Under the pieces are notes generated by a model. It was given only the letters and a program-made list of their open reading frames with translations, had not been told where the DNA came from and did no database searches. Positions 1 through 12,500 of a stretch of DNA of 64,000 nt are shown here, one piece after another. The first letter of the stretch is position 1; every line of letters begins with the position of its first letter. A program made the position numbers and the translations under genes. The DNA comes from Nipponacmea schrenckii (Eukaryota > Mollusca > Gastropoda > Lottiidae). The stretch spans positions 372,001 through 436,000 of the forward strand of contig JAUJPP010000006.1 of the NCBI GenBank assembly GCA_030562195.1, in the 5' to 3' direction.

Positions 1-465
1 GCTGAAAGTATTCAGCGCTCACAATTTACTGGCTGACTATTCCTATAGAATTAAATATACATAATAATAATAGCTTGTCAGAATATTTGTTCTGTATCTG
101 ATATTATGGTATATAATGGTAGCTGACTGCTTCTCATCACACTTTGATTGATTTTTGAAATCCTTGAAAAGTCATACCTTTTAGAAAAAGAAAGTATTTG
201 TAAGTATATTTATTGGTTTTAACGTCATAGATATATGGCCTTACTTCCCTTCATATTTGCACCTGGCCATTGCTTGGTTGAGCGACGATGATAACCGTAC
301 GTTATCATTAACTTCACAGGTATGATACGCTTGACGAGATACGCGTGTCCTTTGTTATACCTGTATTAACCCGTACTTGGTTAATGTGTAAACGCTCTAC
401 TTTCATTTTATTGTGTATCTATATCTTGATCATAAGAGATGATTGTGCCCTAGTCTCAACTGACC
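1..465. other. Upstream flank of CUB-LDLRa gene 1
   Basis: AT-rich non-coding sequence before the first exon of the CUB/LDLRa gene. It presumably contains its promoter and 5' UTR. I see no convincing TATA box or other element, and no coding exon. Confidence 0.4.
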
Positions 466-538
466 ATGTATAGTATATGGACTATTTCAACTGTTATACT
501 ATTGATGTTCTATTGTGGATGTACTGCGCTTAATACAT
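466..538 (+). CDS. Gene 1 exon 1: signal peptide
   Basis: ATG at 466 opens a 24-residue hydrophobic leader (MYSIWTISTVILLMFYCGC then TALNT). It ends in phase 1 at a strong donor, T|GTAAGT. Chosen because the paralogue has an equivalent leader exon ending in the same T|GTAAGT and the same phase. Exon 2 is 11.6 kb away. Confidence 0.65.
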
Positions 539-3500
539 GTAAGTGATTATCTTTAAAATTTTCTTTGTTAAAGACCATAAGTTACAAGTAAAATACAAAT
601 TTCAATCATTTGTGAATTTGATGCGATAATCTTATATAGAAATTATTAATGAATACTTTCCCAGATTTGGTAAAATAAAGAATTGTATCTTTATTTCATT
701 CAATCAATGATAATTTCGGTATTTGCCGAATGTTTTTCCTTAAAACATATAAATTATTAATTATAATTTTATTTATATACCTATACATCTACCATAATGG
801 TATTTAATGTATATTACTCAATCTAAATTGATTTGAAAGCGGTGATTACATTTCCAACCTTACCATCATTATGAATCGATTATGAATAATTGATAGACAG
901 TCATGGTAGTAGAAATCGACTGTCAGTTTAGTGTAAGGAATTGCCTGCAACGTTGTTAAAAGGACACCGCTTGTCAGTGTATTAAATGCACAAAGCATCT
1001 TGGATACGATGATTTAGTGTTCTGTAAGCAGAAGCATACCAGAAAACCGAGAACGTTGCCGTTATAGTTAAATCTTGCAGGTTCTTGTTCTTGAATTAAA
1101 AATGCTTTTATTGTTCCGATCATCTGATTCGTTAATCACTAAACTTGAATTTAAATCCAGTCCTATTATCCAATCAGATTACCGTATTTCTAAAAATTAA
1201 GTAATGAAATAAAAGTAAAGTTTTAGGCAAGAGGAAAGAATGGAAAGAGAAAAGTAAAAGAGGCTGTTTTTGATACGATATTTGTATCGACTCCATTTTC
1301 AGATGCAAAAACTTCAGAAGTAAAACGAAATTTGAAAAAAATAAAAAACGTGAGAGGGGATAACAATTAAAACTATAGGTTTAGTAAAAGTAAATTATTT
1401 TTTTTGAACAATAGATTTTTTTTTTCAACGTCGTGTATTGAAATCGATTATGTCTATTTTTCTTTATACTTTAATGTCTTTAAATAGTTCACATCACATC
1501 TGCCTTGTCTATTGTTCTCAAATATTTCATCATTTCTTTCAATTTATTTCTTTGTGTGAAAAATACAGAAAGAAATATGACGAAAACCAGGTTAATGAAA
1601 ATAATAAAGAGTATTTTTAGGTCAAATTATATTCAGTGTTTACGACGCTTACGGAGTTATTTGGTAACAACTTAAACGAAAAATGAAATGGAGTTTAACG
1701 TCCTATATTTTGAAATCTTATTGAGCCGAAAACGGAGGGTAGTGCTCAAGTAGGGAAATTTATTCCATTAGAGCGTTATCTACTTACTAGTATTGATATT
1801 TAAGTATTTTACGGAGATGATTTTTATTGTGTAATTCTAACAACTAAATCTCTTTCTAGTTCACCCAATGTTAATAACAGGGGACACTGGACTGAAAAAT
1901 CCAAAAGGAACAAACCTCTGATTTCTACAGGAGTATAGATGACAGTAATAATTTAAGGAGTTGTTTTAATTTACATTGTTTTTTTCTCACGCTTCAAGTT
2001 GATTTTCCTGTTTTCAAAACCTGCTCTTCTATCATTTCTAAAGTTCTAGCTCATTAAAAAAAGCAACCAGTTTTTTCCCGCGTTAAAATTTTAAGGGATA
2101 AGAAATAAGAAAACATTGCGCACTTAAACCTACACCTATAATCCAATCTAGGTTGTTTTCGTCAAGGTCATTTGCTTATAGCAAAAATCCAACTTAATTT
2201 ACCCATAAGGTTCAGAAGAGTAGGACGTTAAGCTCTATTCATTTCATTTCATATCTTAGTAAAAAGGTGCCACGTCCTATTGTTTGGTACTTTATAGTGA
2301 TACAGAACCAAATAAACATAGAAACTTCCTATGTTAGCGATTCAAGCGGGACCTCTCTCTTGACATCAAACAATAATTATAGCATTTGTTGTCGTGTGAT
2401 ACCAGAAATTACTACCGTTGGTACCTAATAATGATATGATATAAAGGTGGGACAAGTGGGTGGTGGATTCCAAACTTGTAGAATGGACATTAAAGAGCCG
2501 AAGTGAGGCCAGGCAACCTAATATTTGATATCTTATATGACAAAGAATGTTGCACTCCGTCTCGAAGTTATATTCAAATTCCGTATTTCACGTTTTCATT
2601 CATAAATAAATAAGCTGCACAGTAGTCTACATAGATTATTTTCAATAAAAAAAAAGATCTTTCACATACAATTGTTACATGTGGTATTGCATATTTTGTT
2701 TTTCAAGTCCAACTGCGATATTACATGTTTGTGTTTGTTTGTGTACGTGATTTCAAAGGTGACAAACAAATGTTATATTTCTGAGTTTTTTTCCATCCAT
2801 CACCATCATACAAAAGTTATTCTTAAAGCGGTAGTCCCATGTAAAACAAACATTTGATTGAGTTACAATGGCAGCGCTGGCCCCCAGTTGTTGGACTTCA
2901 AATAGGGAACAAACTTCTATAAAATATAGTTGGGGAAAGGTTCAAAATGCGATAGCGTCAAAGCGATATGAACACGCTTCCAATGGAGAGACTGATGGGA
3001 AAATTTAAACATTTCATACTACGTGTAGTTGGCAGACTCTGTACAAAAACAAACAAGAATCATGTGTTTACAAACCATTTTACCGTGGTTTTTAGTTTGG
3101 TATATCCCTATTGAAAGGCGTCCTGTGGCCATCTAGAGTCTAAGTTAATAAGTGAGATTCCACGATTATTTTTGTTTCCTTTAGTGGTATTTATTAATAC
3201 ATGAATGTATATCTGGACACAATTATATGGATAACAGTTACTTTATTAAATATCTTGTGTCTAGATATATGGTTTTGTTTGTTTGTGTACATGTTTATCG
3301 TCTAAGGTTGATATGCGATTTGTGGAGTATACATGCAATTTTGGCTTAAAATAATTCAAGAGGTTTTAGACGTGTATTTCTAACATATATATCCTTTATT
3401 TGCATTATTTCCGTTATCAGAGGATGTTTTTTCTAGTCTTAGTATGCGTTCAGGTATAATTTTAATTTGCATCCTTCTATTTTCTCCATTCGATGTTGTT

Positions 3501-6500
3501 TTTCAAATATTGATTGCGAGATATTTCATAAATATAATTTAAACCAAAGTACATATTTAACAGACCGCTACTGGAAAATCCGAATAGTTAAAAAACAGAA
3601 TGGTACTTATAAAGGTTTAAAAAAAACTTAATCTTTTCACCTTGTTTTGTGAAGGCATTTTTTTAGTCATTTGAGATCATTTATTATCATCAGGTCGGGG
3701 AATAAAAACTCAATAAAACATCTTTATAATATCTTGTATATGTTGAGATCAAGATCAACAAGTTGTATTTATCTTATTTTAGTTATGTTATTTGGACTGT
3801 AGTTTTTTTCATCACCCTTCATGCAAGTTAAGTTATAAATGATTATTAGGTCTGTGTGTAGGAGATTAACTTGATTGACAGGTTTCGGGATGAACTCTTC
3901 TTTATACCCTAAAATCATTTATCTTTTTACACTGTTGTTTATTTGTTTATTGTTATTGTTTACGTGTGTGGTATCGGTAAATAAAAACAAGAGTCAAGTT
4001 TAGTGATGATTTCTGTTTATGGTGTGCTTAGAGTTTCTTCAACAAAACTGATCACGATTCAGAAATATCGTTTTCAGAGTAATTACAATTGATATATTAT
4101 TTTAGAGTGTATTACAAATTCAGAAATATCTATGTCAATTTGACTGAATATCGTTTTAAAACCGATTAAAATTAGCAAAATCGGTCCCAATCTGATTAAG
4201 ATGTACAGATTTTAAGATCTAGTTGTTTTACTTGTAAATTATGTTCGAATTTTCCATCTTAACATCATTAATTAGTCGTATTTAATTAAACATAAATCTT
4301 TTTAATTAATTTAGATACAAGTTTAAATTGTCAGTCTGACTTTTTGACATCGGCTCGTCTTCCTGTTAACCCCTCATGACCTCAGGTGACCTCGTGTCAA
4401 CTTAAGGGGCGATGGCTTATGGCTGGATGTACGGCTAACTGACATGCTGAATTCAGAGATTGTTATATGTTTCAAACGATATTAATGATTTTAAAACCAA
4501 AGTGTACGATATAATATTCATGATAGCAGATTCCAGGTTTTCAAATCCTCACATGTAACCGTCTATCTACTGATGTCTTCCCAGCTATAAATTACATGGA
4601 AAGTATGATGAAAAAATATGTAGGTGTTTCAATGGAACAGTGAATAAGGAACCTGTATGAAACGAAAGAAACTTTATTTCACAATGGTCATTGGCAAAAC
4701 CTTTGGTCATTGATTTTATCCAGAATAACATTAGTTTTTTACATCTGGGTCGACTGGAATTGTGATTGAAGACTTATTCAAGGTTATCGGTATCGCACGC
4801 CGATCGTAAGTCAAAGATCCCTTGGCAGTTGGTAATCGAAAACGAGAAGGCCAATGCAGCTGTCCATGGAATCTACACCCTCACACTCACAGGTTTCTAG
4901 GTCGCTTAAGTTTTTCCTTATCTATTTCAATACAAATGACATTCTTAATATCCAATATCTATTGTAATTACAGATAATAAAAACAAGGAAGAAGGAAATA
5001 CCTTAGTTTATTTTATCAATGACACTAATATTTATATACTTTTCTTTTCTTTTTAAATAACTATAACATTACGTCATGACATCATTATATTTAAATATCT
5101 AATTGTTACATCAGTTGGTTATCAGCAGATCAAAATGATATTGAGGATTTACATATTAGTCTGTATCACCATACTTATCGTAGCTCTTTAATCGTGATAC
5201 GTATCATATCGTGACTTGGCAATACGAGCATCAATCTGCTTCTTTCATCTATTAGTTTGTATCACAATATTTATCGTGGCCCTTATATCGTGCTGCGTAT
5301 CATATCGTGACTTGGTAAAAGAAGAACTTATGTGCTTCGTTTATCTGTTACCCTGTATCACGATCATTATGTATCGTACTCATAATTCAATAAACTAATT
5401 AATTAGCCTTTATCGTGATACGTATCCTATCGTTACATGGCAGACAATAACCAACACTAGTACACAAGATCCTCAGACCGTTGTAAAAACATGTCAATTT
5501 TTCTAGGTTTTTTGTTACATTACCTATTAAACTAGTTTTATTATTCGTGAAATAACTAAGAAGATTGACATAGTTGCTTCATGTATATGAAGTCTAGATT
5601 TTAACAATACATCGAGTGGGACAAAAGATAAACAACAGAATCTTTTGTCGTTTGTATACTAGGCTAATAGAGCGGGACTTGACCAGGTTTTTTTAGGGTT
5701 TTTTTGTATCAATTATTTTTAGCTTTGTTTGAAATATATCGGCGTACTTTTTATAGATTCAAGTTTTATTCCTTGTTTAAAAATCTTTTGACGGAACTAA
5801 AATTTGTTATATTGTATATAACCCTACCCATTTCATAAGAATACTTCCACAGTCAAATGTGTATTAATGTCTCCCTAAAATGGCAATACATACTATACAT
5901 GAAATTTGAACTTAAAATAAAAATTCCGTTGTCAAGGTATCGTGACAATAACAACACGATATTTACATATTGACATCTTGTTTACACGATACTCTAGTTA
6001 TTTAGTTATTATTAAATTGTTGTTGGGTTTCCGAGGTATTCCAGGTATTGTGGCTACTATAGGGATCATGATACTTTAAAGTGATCAAATAAATGAGAAC
6101 TTATACAAATATCTGTAATTATAGGCAGAAATATGTACAATTTATTTTTTAACAGATGATATTTATTTATCGGGTAATCAATTAGGACTATGCCTTTCTA
6201 AATTGAACACGTAAAAAAATACACAACTACCAATAACACAAGTACCTACAAGAGAATAAAAACGTATCTTCATTTTCTTATAAGCCTACAAACAGTTACT
6301 CCAAGATAGAGTGAAGGTGGTGGCGTCGATGAAAATTTACAGCCAGAATAAAAAAAGTTCGACAATTTTAATAGAAATGGTTGGAGAGAAGTGTATTTCT
6401 ATTCTATGAAAACTGTGATTCCAATTCTAATAAAGCTAAAAAAATATCATTCGATTTACCATCGAACATACATTATAAAAAAATATTTCGAAATCGGTTG

Positions 6501-9500
6501 GCTTTATTTTGTGTCCGAAACACGTGTGACATGTCAACAACATGTAAGAAGTTTTAGTCAATTAGGTTGTCAGGTTGTAAACAAAGAAAATAAAAAATAA
6601 AACTGAATAAATAAAAGATGTAAAATATTGCCTCAGGGTTAAAAGTCAAATACTCTGAGATCAGTGGTTTAGATTCGTATCACACGAAATAAAAAATAAA
6701 CAGGTAAACTTAGTATATGAATAAATTGCCAAGGGAAATTTGTTTATCGGAATAAACGGGGGTAAATGTAACCTCATTTCATTAATACGTATCTTGAACA
6801 GCTGTTATCATAACGGTACCAACTCAGATTTGTCTAAATATAATTAGATGATCTTCAAGCCAAACCACCATAGATATTTTATATATAAAAACTTTCTTTT
6901 GTTTTATATTGACTTAGTTTGGAGTTCTTTTTTTATTGTCAAACATTTTCTAAATATCCTTGTTTGTGTTTCGGAAGCGCTCTGTATACTACATTCGTTG
7001 AAGCCTATTTTCATAATCATTATTGCTAACTTGTTTTTCTTATATATTTCGTATTATCATTACTATTATCATAATTCCCTAAGTACAGAGGTAAGATGTG
7101 ATATCGTATTAATACCGAGAAGTTCTAGCCAATAAGCTAGATATTGACATTGTATTTAAAATCAATCAAATTTCATCTAGGGTCTGTATTTATTACCCAT
7201 TAAATTTCAAATCATACACAAACATTGTGGGGGTCGGGGTGTCTATGTGACCTTTGACCGTGTTTATTTACAATCCCTGTGTGATTATCTAGTTTAATAT
7301 AATACAAACATGGCCCTGACTACAAGATGTTACACGGTGATAGAGTAATAAAAATCACCAGCAACCAATAAATCCGTTACTTTTTAAACGCAATTGACTA
7401 TCATCTTCATCATCCAGAATTTTAAAGTATAGAATACTACAGTGTTGTTACCAGTGACCACTATGTATGATTTTAATTGAGGGACGGGGGTGGTAGTTAT
7501 GGAGGGAGGGGAAAATAAAGTATAGAATACTACAGTGTTGTTACCAGTGACCACTATGTATGATTTTAATTGAGGGACGGGGTGGTTGTTATGGGAGGAG
7601 GAGGGAAAAAAAAGTATAGAATACTACACTGTTGTTAAATGACCACTATGTATTTATTTTAATTGAGGGACGGGGGTGGTAGTTATGGAGGGAGGGGAAA
7701 ATAAAGTATAGAATACTACAGTGTTGTTACCAGTGACCACTATGTATGATTTTAATTGAGGGACGGAGGGGGGTTGTTATGGGGGGAGGGGGAAAATAAA
7801 GTATAGAATACTACAGTGTTGTTACAAGTGACCACTATGTATGATTTTAATTGAGGGACGGGGGTGGTTGTTATGGGAGGAGGAGAAAATAAAGTATAGA
7901 ATACTACAGTGTTGTTACCAGCGACCACTATGTATGATTTTAATTGAGGGACGGAGGGGGGTTGTTATGGGAGGAGGAGAAAATAAAGTATAGAATACTA
8001 CAGTGTTGTTACAAGTGACCACTATGTATGATTTTAATTGAGGGACGGGGGTGGTAGTTATGGAGGGAGGGAGGGGAAAATAAAGTATAGAATACTAAAT
8101 GTTGTTACCAGTGACCACTATGTATGATTTTAATTGAGGGACGGGGGTGGTAGTTATGGGAGGAGGAGAAAATAAAGTATAGAATACTACAGTGTTGTTA
8201 CCAGTGACCACTATGTATGATTTTAATTGAGGGACGGGGGTGGTAGTTATGGGAGGAGGAGAAAATAAAGTATAGAATACTACAGTGTTGTGACCAGTGA
8301 CCACTATGTATGATTTTAATTTTAGGGACGGGGGTGGTAGTTATGGGAGGAGGAGAAAATAAAGTATAGAATACTACAGTGTTGTTACCAGTGACCACTA
8401 TGTATGATTTTAATTGAGGGACGGGGGTGGTAGTTATGGGAGGAGGAGAAAATAAAGTATAGAATACTACAGTGTTGTTACCAGTGACCACTATGTATGA
8501 TTTTAATTGAGGGACGGGGGTGGTAGTTATGGGAGGAGGAGAAAATAAAGTATAGAATACTACAGTGTTGTTACCAGTGACCACTATGTATGATTTTAAT
8601 TGAGGGACGGGGGTGGTAGTTATGGAGGGAGGGAGGAGAAAATAAAGTATAGAATACTACAGTGTTGTTACAAGTGACCACTATGTATGATTTTAATTGA
8701 GGGACGGGGGTGGTAGTTATGGAGGGAGGGAGGGGAAAATAAAGTATAGAATACTACAGTGTTGTTACCAGCGACCACTATGTATGATTTTAATTTAGGG
8801 ACGGGGGTGGTAGATTTTGGAGGGGGGAGGGAAAAAAAAGTATAGAATACTACAGTGTTGTTACCAGTGACCACTATGTATGATTTTAATTGAGGGACGG
8901 GGGTGGTAGTTATGGAGGGAGGGGAAAATAAAGTATAGAATACTACAGTGTTGTTACAAGCGACCACTATGTATGATTTTAATTGAGGGACGGGGGTGGT
9001 TGTTATGGAGGGAGGGAGGGGAAAATAAAGTATAGAATACTACAGTGTTGTTACAAGTGACCACTATGTATGATTTTAATTGAGGGACGGGGGTGGTAGT
9101 TATGGAGGGAGGGAGGGGAAAATAAAGTATAGAATACTACAGTGTTGTGACCAGTGACCACTATGTATGATTTTAATTGAGGGACGGGGGTGGTAGTTAT
9201 GGGAGGAGGAGAAAATAAAGTATAGAATACTACAGTGTTGTTACAAGTGACCACTATGTATGATTTTAATTGAGGGACGGGGGTGGTTGTTATGGGAGGA
9301 GGGGAAAATAAAGTATAGAATACTACAGTGTTGTTACAAGTGACCACTATGTATGATTTTAATTGAGGGACGGGGGTGGTAGTTATGGAGGGAGGGAGGG
9401 GAAAATAAAGTATAGAATACTACAGTGTTGTTACCAGTGACCACTATGTATGATTTTAATTGAGGGACGGGGTGGTTGTTATGGGAGGAGGGGAAAATAA

Positions 9501-12500
9501 AGTATAGAATACTACAGTGTTGTTACAAGTGACCACTATGTATGATTTTAATTGAGGGACGGGGGTGGTAGTTATGGGAGGAGGAGAAAATAAAGTATAG
9601 AATACTACAGTGTTGTTTACCAGTGACCACTATGTATGATTTTAATTGAGGGACGGGGGGGGGGGGTTGTTATGGGAGGAGGAGAAAATAAAGTATAGAA
9701 TACTACAGTGTTGTTACCAGCGACCACTATGTATGATTTTAATTGAGGGACGGGGGTGGTTGTTATGGGAGGAGGGGAAAATAAAGTATAGAATACTACA
9801 GTGTTGTTACAAGTGACCACTATGTATGATTTTAATTGAGGGACGGGGGTGGTAGTTATGGGAGGAGGAGAAAATAAAGTATAGAATACTACAGTGTTGT
9901 TACCAGTGACCACTATGTATGATTTTAATTGAGGGACGGGGGTGGTAGTTATGGAGGGAGGGGAAAATAAAGTATAGAATACTACAGTGTTGTTACCAGC
10001 GACCACTATGTATGATTTTAATTGAGGGACGGGGGTGGTAGTTATGGAGGGAGGGAGGGGAAAATAAAGTATAGAATACTACAGTGTTGTTACAAGTGAC
10101 CACTATGTATGATTTTAATTGAGGGACGGGGGTGGTAGTTATGGGAGGAGGAGAAAATAAAGTATAGAATACTACAGTGTTGTTACCAGCGACCACTATG
10201 TATGATTTTAATTGAGGGACGGGGGTGGTAGTTATGGGAGGTGGTAGTTATGGGGGAGGAGAAAATAAAGTATAGAATACTACAGGTGTTGTGACCAGCG
10301 ACCACTATGTATGATTTTAATTGAGGGACGGGGGTGGTAGTTTATGGGAGGGAGGGGGAAAATAAAGTATAGAATACTACAGTGTTGTTACCAGTGACCA
10401 CTATGTATGATTTTAATTGAGGGACGGGGGTGGTAGATTTTGGGGGAGGGGAAAATAAAGTATAGAATACTACAGTGTTGTTACCAGTGACCACTATGTA
10501 TGATTTTAATTGGGATGGTAGTATGGGAGGTGGTTGTTATGGGAGGAGAAAATAAAGTATAGAATACTACACTGTTGTTAGTGACCACTATGTATGATTT
10601 TAATTGAGGGACGGGGGTGGTAGTTATGGGAGGAGGAGAAAATAAAGTATAGAATACTACAGTGTTGTTACCAGTGACCACTATGTATGATTTTAATTGA
10701 GGGACGGGGGTGGTAGTTATGGGAGGAGGAGAAAATAAAGTATAGAATACTACAGTGTTGTTACAAGTGACCACTATGTATGATTTTAATTGAGGGACTG
10801 GTTGTAGGGGGGTGGTAGTTATGGAGGAGGAGAAAATAAAGTATAGAATACTACAGTGTTGTTACCAGTGACCACTATGTATGATTTTAATTGAGGGACT
10901 ATGGGGTGGTAGTTATGGAGGAGGAGAAAATAAAGTATAGAATACTAGTGTTGTTACCAGTGACCACTATGTATGATTTTAATTGAGGGACGGGGGTGGT
11001 AGTTATGGGAGGAGGAGAAAATAAAGTATAGAATACTACAGTGTTGTTACCAGTGACCACTATGTATGATTTTAATTGAGGGACGGGGGTGGTAGTTATG
11101 GGAGGAGGAGAAAATAAAGTATAGAATACTACAGTGTTGTTACAAGTGACCACTATGTATGATTTTAATTGAGGGACGGGGTGGTTGTTATGGGAGGTGG
11201 TTGTTATGGGAGGAGGAGAAAATAAAGTATAGAATACTACAGTGTTGTTACCAGTGACCACTATGTATGATTTTAATTGAGGGACGGGGGTGGTAGTTAT
11301 GGAGGGAGGGGAAAATAAAGTATAGAATACTACAGTGTTGTTACCAGTGACCACTATGTATGATTTTAATTGAGGGACGGGGGTGGTTGTTATGGGAGGT
11401 GGTTGTTATGGGAGGAGAAAATAAAGTATAGAATACTACACTGTTGTTACCAGTGACCACTATGTATGATTTTAATTGAGGGACGGGGGTGGTAGTTATG
11501 GGAGGAGGAGAAAATAAAGTATAGAATACTACAGTGTTGTTACCAGTGACCACTATGTATGATTTTAATTGAGGGACGGGGGTGGTAGTTATGGGAGGAG
11601 GAGAAAATAAAGTATAGAATACTACAGTGTTGTTACAAGTGACCACTATGTATGATTTTAATTGAGGGACGGGGTGGTTGTTATGGGAGGTGGTTGTTAT
11701 GGGAGGAGGAGAAAATAAAGTATAGAATACTACAGTGTTGTTACAAGTGACCACTATGTATGATTTTAATTGAGGGACGGGGGTGGTAGTTATGGAGGGA
11801 GGAGAAAATAAAGTATAGAATACTACAGTGTTGTTACCAGTGACCACTATGTATGAGAATGTATTATGTAAAAATGTTGTATTAGCGACCAAAAGACCAA
11901 TTATGGCTACCATTTTTGCGGTATGACCGTTCAAATAATTTGGAATGAATCAATACAGAGACCAACGTATCAAAAGTGCAGAAAAGTAGGCCGTAAAGCT
12001 TCATTTGAATATCCGTTCATTTGTTGATGGAGTTAAATGTGTATTTATACCGTAACCTATTTGCTTGTATTCGTACTATTCTGATAATATGTTATGTTTT
12101 GTAGATTATATGGACGATCTGTGTGGTAAAACGTTAAAACTATCAGCTATTGGACTCGAATCTGCTGTATTGAAACTAACTAAACATGGTGAATATACCA
12201 GCACCATGAACTGTATGACCACCATCATGGCTACAGACAATAAACAGATTATGTTGAAATATATTCAGATGGATATAAAAAGCTACCACGACTGCCCTGG
12301 GGATTATTTGGCTGTTTATGATGGTCAATATGAACTTGGTAGTAAAATTGCTAAAGGTATATACATTCTAAACAAATTCTAGGTTTTCTAAACGTTGTGA
12401 TTGTAGACTATCCTTATTTTTTGTAGGATCTGTGGTTCTTGCAAATACATTTATACTGGGCATTTCGTGACATGACTATCGCAAAGGGCATTAGTTATTA

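Larger units (their letters stand above)
539..7423. other. Gene 1 intron 1, part before the minisatellite
   Basis: About 6.9 kb of AT-rich intron. I see no exon. It contains a possible SINE remnant (4780-4880), a cluster of palindromic ATCGTGATACGTATC-type repeats (5180-5450), and one imperfect inverted repeat (about 3207-3268). Short open frames here have no recognisable domain and are treated as chance. Confidence 0.5.

Noticed and set aside
3207..3268. Inverted repeat ATATCTGGACACAA ... TTGTGTCTAGATAT
   Set aside because: Imperfect 14-bp arms with a long loop in AT-rich intron. No TSD or second copy seen, so it may be chance.
8095..11934. Many long minus-strand ORFs encoding a 31-residue repeat
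   Set aside because: They arise because the 93-bp minisatellite unit is a multiple of three and its antisense frame lacks stops. They break at every irregular unit and have no gene context.
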